Under the pieces are notes generated by a model that saw only the letters and a list, made by a program, of their open reading frames with translations, made no database searches and was not told where the DNA came from. The translations under genes and the position numbers were made by a program. This document shows, one piece after another, positions 1 to 8,712 of a DNA stretch of 64,000 bases (its first letter is position 1; every line of letters begins with the position of its first letter). Source of the stretch: Modestobacter lapidis (GTDB taxonomy: Bacteria > Actinomycetota > Actinomycetes > Mycobacteriales > Geodermatophilaceae); contig JABAKE010000017.1 in NCBI GenBank assembly GCA_019779905.1, positions 1 to 64,000 of the forward strand, read 5' to 3'.

Positions 1-71
1 TTATCGCAGGTCAGGGGCACCTTCCGTTTGATCAACTTTGCGCTATGCAGTCCCGACATGAAAGCCCCGGG
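1..71. other. Left edge, no gene seen
   Basis: Short stretch downstream of the leftward DUF3499 gene. It is less GC-rich than its surroundings and shows no supported reading frame. In mycobacteria the next gene on this side would be a phosphomannomutase, which lies outside the window if present. Confidence 0.5.
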
Positions 72-419
72 CTAGGGCAGGTTGGGCAGGACGCGCAGGT
101 GCCCGCGGCGGGTGCCCCTGCCGTCGTCGGCCGGGTCGCGCGGGGGCTCCGGACGGGCCGCCTCGCGGACCGCGTCGGCGAGGGCGAGCAGGTCGTCACC
201 GGTCGGGCCTTCGTCGGTGTCGATCTCGTGCCGGACGACCTCCCAGCCACGCGGCACGGTCAGCCGCTCGGCGTGCAATTCGCACAGGTCGTAGCTGTGC
301 GGCTCCGAGTAGGTCGCCAACGGGCCGACGACGGCCGTCGACTCCGCGTACACGTAGGTCAGTGTCGCCGCTGCCGGTTGCGCGCAGCCGCTGCGCGAGC
401 AGCGACGTGACTGCCTCAC
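72..419 (-). CDS. DUF3499 family protein
   Basis: A 115-residue protein with paired metal-type residues: CxxxxC at residues 7-12 and CxxH at 46-49 (CELHAERL). This suggests a small zinc-ribbon-like fold, although no function is established for the family. The GTG start at 419 is chosen because GAGGA lies 7 bases upstream and the conserved part begins at once. The C-terminal third is Pro/Arg/Asp-rich and looks disordered. It sits divergently from a DprE2-like gene and near whiB and cofD, as its homologue Rv3258c does in M. tuberculosis. The family call comes from the Cys pattern plus this gene order. Confidence 0.85.
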   Translation of the reverse strand: MRQSRRCSRSGCAQPAAATLTYVYAESTAVVGPLATYSEPHSYDLCELHAERLTVPRGWEVVRHEIDTDEGPTGDDLLALADAVREAARPEPPRDPADDGRGTRRGHLRVLPNLP

Positions 420-527
420 CACCGGGTCCTCACAGACAGGCACACTAACCGCGACCCGGCGTCCTGGGGAGCAGGCGCACCGCAAGTCGATACGTCCACT
501 CGCCGCCGATCTTGGGAGAGTGGGCCG

Positions 528-1277
528 GTGACGATCCCGACCGGCACGGTCCTGCTGCTCGGTGCGCGCAGCGAGATCGGCCTGGAACTGGCCGTGCGTC
601 TGGTCCGCACCGGCGACCGGCGGGTGGTGCTGGCCGCCCGGCGCAGCGCGGAACTCGACGACGAGGAGGCCCGGCTGCGGGCGGCCGGCGCCACCGACGT
701 CGTGCGGCTGGAGTTCGACGCCGACGATCTCGGCCGGCACGGGCACGTGCTCGGCGAGGCGCTGGCGCACGGCCCGGTGTCGGTCGCCGTCCTGGCGTTC
801 GGCGTGCTCGGTGACCAGTCCCGCGCGGAGACCGACGCCGCGCACGCCGTGGCCGTCGTCCACACCGACTACGTGGCGCAGGTGTCGGTGCTCACCCACC
901 TCGCCCGGCTGCTGCGCGCCCAGGGATCGGGCCGGCTCGTCGTCTTCTCCTCCGTGGCAGGGGTGCGGGTGCGCCGGGCGAACTACGTCTACGGCTCGGC
1001 GAAGGCCGGCCTCGACGGGTTCGCCGGCGGCCTGGCCGCCGCCCTGCACGGCTCCGGCGTCGGGCTGCTGCTGGTCCGGCCCGGCTTCGTCGTCGGCCGG
1101 ATGACCGCCGGGATGAGCCCGGCACCGCTGTCCAGCACCCCCGCCCAGGTGGCCGACGCCACGGTGCGGGCCCTGCAGCGGGGACGGCCGGTGGTGTGGG
1201 TGCCCGGCGCGCTGCGCCCGCTGTTCGCCGTGCTGCGGCTGCTCCCCTCCTGGGCGTGGCGGCGGATGCCCCGATGA
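528..1277 (+). CDS. SDR oxidoreductase, DprE2-like paralogue
   Basis: A 249-residue short-chain dehydrogenase. The N-terminal nucleotide site has the variant LLGARSEIG, and the catalytic Ser plus YxxxK pair appear as FSSVAG and YGSAK near residues 145-165. Sequence and length match the decaprenylphospho-2-keto-ribose reductase (DprE2) type, which completes epimerisation of decaprenyl-phospho-ribose to the arabinose donor. A second copy next to dprE1 at 29935-30690 is the likelier housekeeping enzyme, so this one may be a backup or act on another substrate. GTG 528 is preceded by GGGAGAG. The next gene starts shortly after its stop. Confidence 0.85.
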   Translation: MTIPTGTVLLLGARSEIGLELAVRLVRTGDRRVVLAARRSAELDDEEARLRAAGATDVVRLEFDADDLGRHGHVLGEALAHGPVSVAVLAFGVLGDQSRAETDAAHAVAVVHTDYVAQVSVLTHLARLLRAQGSGRLVVFSSVAGVRVRRANYVYGSAKAGLDGFAGGLAAALHGSGVGLLLVRPGFVVGRMTAGMSPAPLSSTPAQVADATVRALQRGRPVVWVPGALRPLFAVLRLLPSWAWRRMPR

Positions 1278-1314
1278 CGGCCGCCGATCCGTCCGGCGAC
1301 GGTCCGCGGGGACG

Positions 1315-1330
1315 TAGGCTGCCCCCTGCG
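1315..1330 (+). promoter_or_regulatory. -10 box TAGGCT before ATG 1331
   Basis: TAGGCT ends 10 bases before the start codon. Transcription would begin at or within about three bases of ATG 1331, so the message would be nearly leaderless. The box also supports that start over an ATG at 1274. Confidence 0.5.
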
Positions 1331-1789
1331 ATGGACCGTCCCCCTGCCCGCGCCCGGCGCGACCGTCACGGCCGCGGCCTGCGTGGCCGCCTGGTGCCGC
1401 CGGGCGTTCCGCTGTCCCGCAGCCGCGCCGAGCAGTTCGACGACCTCGTCCTCGACGCCGTCGAGGACCTGGAGCGGCGGTGGGAGCGCGAGCTGGCCGG
1501 GGTCGAGTTCGCCGTCGAGGACGTGCCGTGGGTCGACCACTCCAGCCCCGACGACGTGGTGCTGGACGCCGACGTCCTCGACGACGGCAGTGTCCCGCTG
1601 GCTCGGGTGCTCCCCGCGCACCGCGAGGACGGGCGCGAGCACCCGGCGCGGATCGTGGTCTACCGGCGGCCGCTGGAGATCCGGGCGACCGACCGGGACG
1701 ACCTCGCCGACCTGGTCCGCGACGTGGTCGTCGACCAGGTCGCGGTGCTGCTGGGCCGCGACCCCGAGGAGATCGACCCCACCGGCTGA
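1331..1789 (+). CDS. Zincin-fold (metallopeptidase-family) protein, active site lost
   Basis: A 152-residue protein resembling the actinobacterial metallopeptidase family (zincin_1) found beside DUF3499, Rv3259 in M. tuberculosis. A basic N-terminus is followed by an acidic alpha/beta region. Where family members carry an HExxHH zinc motif, this protein reads DQVAVLLG near residues 135-145, so zinc catalysis is unlikely. An upstream in-frame ATG at 1274 overlaps the previous stop, but 1331 sits just behind a -10 box. The role is unknown. The family call rests on gene order and the conserved C-terminal segment. Confidence 0.7.
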   Translation: MDRPPARARRDRHGRGLRGRLVPPGVPLSRSRAEQFDDLVLDAVEDLERRWERELAGVEFAVEDVPWVDHSSPDDVVLDADVLDDGSVPLARVLPAHREDGREHPARIVVYRRPLEIRATDRDDLADLVRDVVVDQVAVLLGRDPEEIDPTG

Positions 1790-1800
1790 CCGGCGCCGCC

Positions 1801-1826
1801 CGCCCGGCCGCCCCGGGCGGCTTTGC
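1801..1826 (+). terminator. Hairpin GCCGCCC/GGGCGGC with T-rich tail
   Basis: GGCCGCCCCGGGCGGCTTTG lies just after the zincin-family stop codon. It forms a compact GC stem followed by three Ts, a plausible intrinsic terminator. Confidence 0.55.
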
Positions 1827-1916
1827 CATGCTGGGCCCTGAGATGACCACGCACCGCGGACCACACCGGCCGAGCCTCCCCTCCGGCGTCCTCGCAGGCA
1901 CGCCGGGAGCGCGCGC

Positions 1917-2960
1917 GTGACCGCCGCGGCGGTCTCCAGCACCGCGCTGGTGAGCTGGGTGGCCGCCGCCCTGCTCCTGGGTGCGGTCCTGGGGGCGGCG
2001 GCCGCGACCCTGGTCGCCGGCCGGTCGGGCCGCCGGGGCGGCGCCGGGACCGGCGGCCCGGGCGGGACGACGGCGCCCGTCCCGGGCGCGCGACAGGTCC
2101 GCGAGGTGGACGACCTGCCCGGCTTCCTCGAGCACCCCCCGGGCTCGCCCGACCCTCCGCCGGCGGCGGTCGCCGGGCCGGCTCCGGCCACCGGCGCGAC
2201 GGCGACGCGGCCCGCCCGCCGGTCCGGTGCCGGGCGGCACTCCCCCGACGCCCTCTCGGCCCGGCGCACGCTGCTGGCGATGGCCTCGGCCGCGGCCGTG
2301 CTCGTGCTGGTCGCCGCCGTCATCGCCCTGGTGGGCGGCGACGACCCGGCGGGCGACGGGACGCCGGCCTCCTCGCCCGTGCCGTCGCCCACCCCACCGG
2401 AGCCGACCCCGCTGGAGCCGACCCCGGCGGAGCCGGCTCCGACCGAGGTCGCCGCCGGGGCGCTCGCCGACCGGTCGGTGGCGCCCGGCGACGACGGCCT
2501 GACGGCCCGGGCGAGCTTCGGCACCGTGCTGCTGGAGCGACGGGCGGTGGGCGTGACGGTGACCCGGCCGGATTTCGACGTCAGCAGCGACGGGGAGCGG
2601 TCGCTCGCCCACGTCCGGCTGCCGACGTTCAACTGCCTGGTCCGGGAGCCGCCGGCGGACCCGGAATCGGCCGGGTGCGCGCGAGGGGCCACCGAGTACG
2701 CCGACCTCAGCAGCCCCGGCCTGCGGATGACCCGCGCCGGCGACCGGCTGGAGCTGGCCGGCCGCATCGCCACCTACACCCGCCCACCGGCGGGCCCGGC
2801 GGCCTACACCGGGCGCAGCTACCCGATCCGCGCGACCCTCACCGCCGAGGGGCCCGAACGCGACGGCCGCACTCCGGCCGGCGGCGTGCTGCGGCTCGGT
2901 CCGGACAGCGCCCCGACCACGGACCGGCCCGGCGCGAACGTCCTGCAGTTGCGCGGCTGA
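1917..2960 (+). CDS. Membrane-anchored protein of unknown function
   Basis: A 347-residue protein I do not recognise. Two hydrophobic segments are visible, near residues 9-33 and 120-141. Between them is a Gly/Pro-rich cytoplasmic or linker stretch, and after the second comes a TPxEPTP-type proline repeat. The last ~170 residues form a soluble-looking, beta-rich domain with two cysteines (NCLVREP and GCARG) that could pair outside the cell. GTG 1917 is used because the first membrane segment follows directly. It converges on an equally unidentified leftward gene. A wall or surface role is only a guess from topology. Confidence 0.75.
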   Translation: MTAAAVSSTALVSWVAAALLLGAVLGAAAATLVAGRSGRRGGAGTGGPGGTTAPVPGARQVREVDDLPGFLEHPPGSPDPPPAAVAGPAPATGATATRPARRSGAGRHSPDALSARRTLLAMASAAAVLVLVAAVIALVGGDDPAGDGTPASSPVPSPTPPEPTPLEPTPAEPAPTEVAAGALADRSVAPGDDGLTARASFGTVLLERRAVGVTVTRPDFDVSSDGERSLAHVRLPTFNCLVREPPADPESAGCARGATEYADLSSPGLRMTRAGDRLELAGRIATYTRPPAGPAAYTGRSYPIRATLTAEGPERDGRTPAGGVLRLGPDSAPTTDRPGANVLQLRG

Positions 2961-2972
2961 CCGCAGCCCCGC

Positions 2973-3740
2973 TCAGACCCGGCGGGCGAGACCGCGGAAC
3001 CCGGCGGACGCGGTGAGGGTGACGACGGGCGAGCCGAGCGCCCGGTCCAGCCCGCCGACGTCGGAGAATCCCCACCACGGCAGCCGGATGGCCGCATCGG
3101 GCCCGTCCAGCAGGGTGAGCAGCACGGCGGCCGGTCGCTCCCGACCGGGCAGCACGGCGACCTCCACCCGGCCGATCGCGGCGTGCAGCCGGGCCGCGGC
3201 CCGGGCGAAGCGCTGCTCCCGCGCCGGCAGCCGCGCCAGCAGCCCCGGCAGCCAGTGCTCGAGCTCGCCGGGGTCGCGGCTGCGCCGCACCTCGCCGACC
3301 GCGTCCAGCTCGTCGACCAGTCGGCGGCTGCGGCTGGTGGCGACCTCGGCGGTGGCCAGCACCGCGGCCAGCCGGCACACGGTGGGGTCGCCGAGCGGCA
3401 GGCCGGTCAGCCGCAGCGTCCAGGGGCCGCGGACCCGGGCGAGCTGGTCCACCACGCCGTCGGCGAGCCGGCCGGCGATGCCGTCGTCCCGGGCGTACAA
3501 CCTGCTCGACGGGCTCCCGCCGGGCACGGGCCCGGCGGCGTCGCCCAGCAACGTCACCGCGGTCGAGGGTCCCCGGCGCCGGAACGACAGCAGGGCCGTC
3601 CCGTCGGGACGACCCTGCTGATGCTGCTCGACCACCACCGCCCGCGGCCGGGCGGAGGCGAGGAGGGGCGCCGACTGCTCGTTGAGAACGGCGGTCAGCC
3701 ACGGCCCTCGGGCGGTGAGGGGAGCTGCGGGTTCGGACAT
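2973..3740 (-). CDS. Hypothetical protein
   Basis: A 255-residue soluble protein of unknown function with no recognised motif. It is Arg/Ala/Leu-rich without clear membrane segments, and the C-terminus contains PWWGFSDVGG followed by a hydrophobic strand. ATG 3740 is chosen, but in-frame GTG codons upstream (for example the one giving VVQEIRAAAPL) could add about 12-25 residues. It lies downstream of whiB, separated by a stem-loop repeat that would end whiB transcription, so it probably has its own promoter. Confidence 0.65.
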   Translation of the reverse strand: MSEPAAPLTARGPWLTAVLNEQSAPLLASARPRAVVVEQHQQGRPDGTALLSFRRRGPSTAVTLLGDAAGPVPGGSPSSRLYARDDGIAGRLADGVVDQLARVRGPWTLRLTGLPLGDPTVCRLAAVLATAEVATSRSRRLVDELDAVGEVRRSRDPGELEHWLPGLLARLPAREQRFARAAARLHAAIGRVEVAVLPGRERPAAVLLTLLDGPDAAIRLPWWGFSDVGGLDRALGSPVVTLTASAGFRGLARRV

Positions 3741-3849
3741 GAGCGGCGCGGCCGCGCGGATCTCCTGGACCACTCGGGCACGTCCGACGGCGACCCGGGT
3801 CAGCACACCGACCAGTCGACCACACGGCCGGTCCGGCCGGGACGAGCGG

Positions 3850-3918
3850 CCCTTCGGCCTCGTCGTAGGGGCCCGCGCCGAGCTCGCGAGGTGCGGGGGG
3901 CGACGAGGTCCTCTTTCA
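3850..3918 (-). repeat. Dispersed stem-loop element, copy A (after whiB)
   Basis: On the minus strand the element starts at the whiB stop codon (TGAAAGAGGACC). It carries the common core CCCCCC..CTCGCGAGCTCG, and outer arms at 3901-3910 and 3856-3865 pair (CTCGTCG with CGACGAG). It probably terminates whiB transcription. Confidence 0.75.
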
Positions 3919-4290
3919 GCCGGCGCGACGGCGCAGGCGGCGGCGCTCACGCTCGGACAGGCCGCCCCAGATGCCGAAGCGCTCGTCGTTGGACAGTGCG
4001 AACTCCAGGCACTCGGCCCGGACCTCGCAGCCGGTGCAGATCTTCTTCGCCTCGCGGGTCGAGCCGCCCTTCTCCGGGAAGAACGCCTCGGGGTCGGTCT
4101 CGGCGCACAGGGCGCTCTCCTGCCAGCCCTGCTCATCGGCGTCCAGCCCACCGAGCGGCCCACCGGTGAGGCCGATGTCGAACGCGGCCCCACCCCCGGC
4201 GCCCAGCCCCAGCACGTCACCCGGCCGCTCGACCGGCGCGGCACCGGCTGCGGCGCTCTTGTACTCGCTCAACCACGAAACCTCGGCCAT
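3916..4290 (-). CDS. whiB: WhiB-family iron-sulfur transcription factor (WhiB2/WhmD type)
   Basis: A 124-residue protein. Four cysteines at residues 62, 85, 88 and 94 give the C-x22-C-x2-C-x5-C cluster-binding pattern. FGIWGGLS is the family turn motif, and a basic tail (RERRRLRRR) follows. The N-terminal 55 residues are poorly conserved. The position between a zincin-family gene and cofD matches whiB2 (Rv3260c), which controls septation and cell division in mycobacteria and streptomycetes. The start at ATG 4290 gives the usual MAEVSW N-terminus. Expression likely comes from the promoter at 4373-4402 through a ~75-base leader. Confidence 0.95.
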   Translation of the reverse strand: MAEVSWLSEYKSAAAGAAPVERPGDVLGLGAGGGAAFDIGLTGGPLGGLDADEQGWQESALCAETDPEAFFPEKGGSTREAKKICTGCEVRAECLEFALSNDERFGIWGGLSERERRRLRRRAG

Positions 4291-4372
4291 CACGATGCGT
4301 CCCCTCACGTCTCGTCACGGCGAGCGTTCCCGGGCGGTTCCCGAGCGGCCAGCGCCTGATGACAACGACGGA

Positions 4373-4402
4373 ATTACACGCGTGTCGTTGAGTCGCGGTC
4401 AA
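4373..4402 (-). promoter_or_regulatory. whiB promoter, TTGACC N18 TGTAAT
   Basis: On the minus strand a near-consensus -35 (TTGACC, 4402-4397) and -10 (TGTAAT, 4378-4373) are 18 bases apart. Transcription would start near 4366, leaving a leader of about 75 bases before whiB. Confidence 0.65.
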
Positions 4403-4589
4403 GTTGACGAGGTGTAACGCCGGACCCCATCCGTCACAGCGGTCACCGCCTGTCTCGAAGAGGTCACGAAGACCCTCGACACGCCGCCTCCCAGGGCACC
4501 TTCTGCCCACGGTCACGCACAGGTTTCGTACAGATCATCATCTCTCCGGCAGTCCCGATCCGGGTCGCCCGTGGACTTCTGCCATCGGG

Positions 4590-4601
4590 CAGGATGACCG
4601 G
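4590..4601 (+). promoter_or_regulatory. -10 box CAGGAT before cofD
   Basis: CAGGAT ends six bases before GTG 4602, the spacing expected for a leaderless cofD message. Confidence 0.45.
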
Positions 4602-5619
<1,018 letters not shown>

Positions 5620-5627
<8 letters not shown>

Positions 5628-6756
5628 GGAGCCCCCTCAGCCGCCGGCTGAGCCGCCGGCTGAGCCGCCGGCGGGCCTCTCGATCCACCCGGTGCCCGGG
5701 CTGCCCGAGTTCGTCCCTGGCGACGACCTGGCGGCCGCGATCGCCGCGGCGGCCCCCTGGCTCGCCGACGGCGACGTCGTGGTGGTCACCTCCAAGGCGG
5801 TGTCCAAGGTCGAGGGCAACCTGGTGCGCCTCGAGCCCGGCACCGACCGGGAGGAGGCCCGCCAGCGGGCGGTGGCCGCGGAGACGGTGCGCGTGGTGGC
5901 CCGCCGCGGGCCGCTGTCGATCGTCGAGACCCGGCACGGCTGGGTGGTGGCGGCCGCCGGCATCGACGCCTCGAACGTCGCCGCCGACGCGCTGGTCCTG
6001 CTGCCGGTCGACGCCGACGCCTCCGCCCGGCGGCTGCGCTCCCGCCTCGCCGGGCTGCTCGGCGTCTCGGTGGCCGTGGTGGTGAGCGACACGTTCGGCC
6101 GCACGTGGCGCGACGGCCTGACCGACGTGGCGATCGGCTCGGCCGGGTTGCCGGCCCTGCTGGACCTCCGGGGCGCGGTCGACGCGCACGGCAACCGGCT
6201 GGAGACCACCCAGATCGCGCTGGTCGACGAACTGGCCGCCGCGGCCGACCTGGTGAAGGGCAAGCTGGCCGGGGTGCCGGTCGCCGTGGTCCGCGGGCTC
6301 GCCGTCCCCGCGCCGTCGCCCGACCCCGGCACCCGGCCGCTGGTCCGGGTGGGGCCCGGCGACCTGTTCCCGCTGGGCAGCCGGGACGTGGTCGCCGGCC
6401 GCGCGCCGGCCACCCGGATCGGGTTCCGCGACGGGGACCAGGCCGCGGTGGCCGCCGCGTTCCGGGTGGCCGCCGCCGCGTTGCCCGAGTTCCCGGTGGT
6501 GCTGTCCTGGGGGCAGGACGACGACGGCGTGATCGACGTGCACCTCACCGACGCCACCGGGCTCACCACCGCCCTCAACGTCGGCGCCGTGGTCGGAGTG
6601 GCGCTGGTGCACCTGCGGGCCGAAGGCTGGGCGACCCGCTGGGAGCCGGTCAGCAGCCCGGGGGCGTCGTCACTGGTCGGCCGGCTGCGGGTGGGCGCGG
6701 AGGCCGATCCCGGACCGGCCGGTGCGGCGGGCAGCCCGGCCGGCCACGCCCGTTAG
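5620..6756 (+). CDS. cofE: Coenzyme F420-0:L-glutamate ligase with shortened C-terminal domain
   Basis: A 378-residue protein. Residues ~25-250 are a CofE/FbiB ligase that adds glutamates to F420-0, with motifs [14 protein letters not shown] and [11 protein letters not shown]. The N-terminus carries a PPAE tandem repeat made by a 12-base DNA repeat. The last ~125 residues look like a reduced or degenerate relative of the FMN-binding nitroreductase domain of mycobacterial FbiB (448 residues), keeping only an [14 protein letters not shown]-like helix. Whether it can reduce dehydro-F420-0 is doubtful. The start overlaps the cofD stop, so the two are translationally coupled. Its TAG stop lies in an 18-base tandem repeat. 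Confidence 0.92.
5638..5673 (+). repeat. Three 12-base tandem repeats in cofE
   Basis: GCCGCCGGCTGA-type units, the last one diverging, encode [12 protein letters not shown] near the CofE N-terminus. The repeat keeps the frame, so copy number could vary harmlessly. Confidence 0.7.
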
Positions 6757-6792
6757 CCCGGCCACGCCCGTCAGCCCGGCCACGCCCGTTAG
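6739..6792 (+). repeat. Three 18-base tandem repeats across the cofE stop
   Basis: Units of CCCGGCCACGCCCGTTAG occur in tandem, with one or two differences. The first copy contains the cofE TAG stop codon, and the last copy's TAG begins the rmlA -10 box (TAGCGT, 6790-6795). Confidence 0.85.
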
Positions 6793-6803
6793 CGTTGCGC
6801 CGC
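6790..6803 (+). promoter_or_regulatory. -10 box TAGCGT before rmlA
   Basis: TAGCGT ends eight bases before ATG 6804, consistent with a leaderless rmlA transcript. Confidence 0.55.
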
Positions 6804-7664
6804 ATGCGGGGCATCATCCTGGCCGGTGGCACCGGCAGCCGGCTCTATCCGATCACCCAGGCCGTCAGCAAGCAGCTGATGCCGGTCTACGACAAGCCGA
6901 TGATCTACTACCCGCTCTCGACGCTGATGATGGCCGGCGTCCGGGAGGTGCTGGTGATCACCACGGCCGGCGACCAGGCCGCCTTCCGGGCCCTGCTGGG
7001 TGATGGTTCGCGGCTGGGCATGCGGATCGAGTACGCCGTGCAGCCCCGGCCGGAGGGCCTGGCGCAGGCGTTCCTCATCGCCGCGGAGTTCCTCGCCGGG
7101 CAGGCCGCGGCCCTCGTGCTGGGCGACAACATCTTCTACGGCGCGGGGCTGGGCACGGCGCTGTCCCGGCTGCCCGATCCCGATGGCGGGCACGTGTTCG
7201 CCTACCACGTGGCCAACCCCAGCGACTACGGCGTGGTGGATTTCGACGCCGACGGGCGGGTGCTGTCGATCGAGGAGAAGCCCGCGCGGCCGAAGAGCTC
7301 CTACGCCGTCCCGGGGCTGTACTTCTACGCCCCCGACGTGGTCGAGGTGGCCAGCGGCATCACCCCCAGCGCCCGGGGTGAGCTGGAGATCACCGCGGTC
7401 AACGAGCACTACCTGCGCCAGGGCCGGCTCACCGTCACCGTGCTCGACCGGGGCACCGCCTGGCTGGACACCGGCACGTTCACCTCGCTGCGGCAGGCCA
7501 CCGAGTTCGTCTCCGTGGTCGAGGAGCGGCAGGGGCTCAAGATCGGCTGCATCGAGGAGGTCGCCTGGCGCAACGGCTGGCTGGACGACGACGCCCTGCA
7601 CGCCGCCGCCGTGCCGCTGGCCAGGAGCGGCTACGGCGACTACCTGCTCGGCCTGCTCCGCTAG
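6804..7664 (+). CDS. rmlA: Glucose-1-phosphate thymidylyltransferase
   Basis: A 286-residue RmlA. It makes dTDP-glucose from dTTP and glucose-1-phosphate, the first step to dTDP-rhamnose for the wall linker unit. The signature [17 protein letters not shown] is at residues 8-24, and the metal and substrate motifs LGDNIFYG and WLDTGT are present. Length is standard. The ATG is fixed by the motif and by the -10 box directly upstream. It is followed by stem-loop copy C. The product would feed the WbbL-type rhamnosyltransferase encoded at 10653-11567. Confidence 0.96.
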   Translation: MRGIILAGGTGSRLYPITQAVSKQLMPVYDKPMIYYPLSTLMMAGVREVLVITTAGDQAAFRALLGDGSRLGMRIEYAVQPRPEGLAQAFLIAAEFLAGQAAALVLGDNIFYGAGLGTALSRLPDPDGGHVFAYHVANPSDYGVVDFDADGRVLSIEEKPARPKSSYAVPGLYFYAPDVVEVASGITPSARGELEITAVNEHYLRQGRLTVTVLDRGTAWLDTGTFTSLRQATEFVSVVEERQGLKIGCIEEVAWRNGWLDDDALHAAAVPLARSGYGDYLLGLLR

Positions 7665-7670
7665 GGCCGC

Positions 7671-7733
7671 TGAAGAAGAACCCTCCTGCCCCCCACCACT
7701 CGCAAGCTCGCGGCGGGCCCCTGCAGGAGGGCC
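7671..7733 (+). repeat. Dispersed stem-loop element, copy C (after rmlA)
   Basis: Arms CCCTCCTGC (7681-7689) and GCAGGAGGG (7723-7731) pair perfectly around the core CCCCCCACCACTCGCAAGC. The leader TGAAGAAGAACC lies a few bases behind the rmlA stop, and the right end abuts the stop of the convergent glycosylase gene. Probable terminator. Confidence 0.8.
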
Positions 7734-8623
7734 TACAGGGCCCGGTGGTCGGTGGGCGCCATCCGCGGGCCCCGCTTGGGCGGCATGCTGCCGCCGACCT
7801 CCAGCAGCCGGACGACCCGCTGCCGGTGCCCGCGCCACGGCTCGAGCAGCGCCAGCATCCCGTCGTCGTCGGTCTTCCGGCCGGCCAGCGACCAGCCCAC
7901 CAGGTTCTTCAGGTGGTAGTCGCCCACGCTGACCGAATCCGGGCACCCCACGGCGCGCTGCGCCACCTCGGCGGCCGTCCACACCCCGATGCCCGGCACC
8001 GACTGCAGCCGCCGGCGCAGGTCGGCGCAGTCGGTGTGGTCGGTGACCTCCAGCCGGGCGGCGACCGAGGCGACCGCCCGCAGCGCCCGCCGCCGGGCGC
8101 CGTCCAGGCCGCAGCGGTGCCACTGCCAGTCGGTCACCTCCAGCACCCGCTGCGCGGACGGGACGACGCGCATCCCGGCCGGCGCCGGACCCGGCGCCGC
8201 GTCCCCGGTCAGCCGCAGCAGCTCGCGCCACGTGCGGTGCGCCTCGAGACCGGTCACCTTCTGCTCCAGCACGGCCGGCACCAGAGCGTCCCAGGTGCGA
8301 CCGGTACGGCCCAGCCGCAGCCAGGGGGTGCTGCGGTGCAGCCGGTCGACCAGGGGGTGCTCCCCCACCGGGAAACCCCCGGGCACGTCCTCGGCGCCGA
8401 GCCACCCGGGCACCGCCGTCCCTGCCCAGGCCGCGCCCGGCCCCCAGGCGGCGATCCGCAGCTCGGCAGCGGTGCCCCACAGCCGCACCGTCGACGGCCC
8501 GTCCGGGGTGGTGGTGGTCCGCCAGACCCCGGACTCGGCGTACTGCAGCGTCGGGTCGCCGACACCGCGGCGGTCGCGGGACAGCACCCGGCGCACGTCC
8601 AGCGGCCAGTCCGGCCGCCACAC
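7733..8623 (-). CDS. DNA-3-methyladenine glycosylase 2 (AlkA-like)
   Basis: A 296-residue base-excision glycosylase of the HhH-GPD superfamily that removes alkylated bases. It shows the helix-hairpin-helix LQSVPGIGVWTAAEV near residues 205-220 and the catalytic Asp region VSVGDYHLKNLVG, where the Asp lies in GDYH. The first ~130 residues form the variable AlkA N-terminal domain. GTG 8623 begins the conserved RPDWPLDV segment. A TTG at 8701 has a better ribosome site (AGGGAGG) but would make a stem-loop repeat encode about 20 residues, so it is less likely. It probably follows the SDR gene upstream. Confidence 0.88.
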   Translation of the reverse strand: MWRPDWPLDVRRVLSRDRRGVGDPTLQYAESGVWRTTTTPDGPSTVRLWGTAAELRIAAWGPGAAWAGTAVPGWLGAEDVPGGFPVGEHPLVDRLHRSTPWLRLGRTGRTWDALVPAVLEQKVTGLEAHRTWRELLRLTGDAAPGPAPAGMRVVPSAQRVLEVTDWQWHRCGLDGARRRALRAVASVAARLEVTDHTDCADLRRRLQSVPGIGVWTAAEVAQRAVGCPDSVSVGDYHLKNLVGWSLAGRKTDDDGMLALLEPWRGHRQRVVRLLEVGGSMPPKRGPRMAPTDHRAL

Positions 8624-8653
8624 CGCGGTCCAGTCGGCCGTCGTGAGCGCGTC

Positions 8654-8708
8654 GGCCCCCGTGCAGGGTCCCGCCGCGAGCTTGCGAGTGGTGGGGGGCA
8701 AGGGAGCC
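8654..8708 (-). repeat. Dispersed stem-loop element, copy D (between SDR and AlkA genes)
   Basis: Minus-strand copy with core CCCCCCACCACTCGCAAGC. Outer arms GGCTCCCTTGC and GCACGGGGGCC pair with one G-T wobble and one mismatch. It starts a few bases after the SDR stop and may attenuate read-through into the glycosylase gene. Confidence 0.75.
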
Positions 8709-8712
8709 TCCC

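Larger units (their letters stand above)
4291..4601. other. Divergent whiB/cofD intergenic region
   Basis: About 310 bases without a gene. It holds the whiB leader and promoter (4373-4402, minus) and, at the right end, the cofD -10 box. The middle part is richer in A/T than the neighbouring genes. No conserved RNA element was recognised. Confidence 0.7.

Noticed and set aside
72-2612. Very long leftward open frame opposite the SDR, zincin-family and membrane-protein genes
   Set aside because: Only its last 115 codons (DUF3499) have protein-like composition. The rest is Arg/Gly/Pro-rich noise caused by high GC on the strand opposite real genes.
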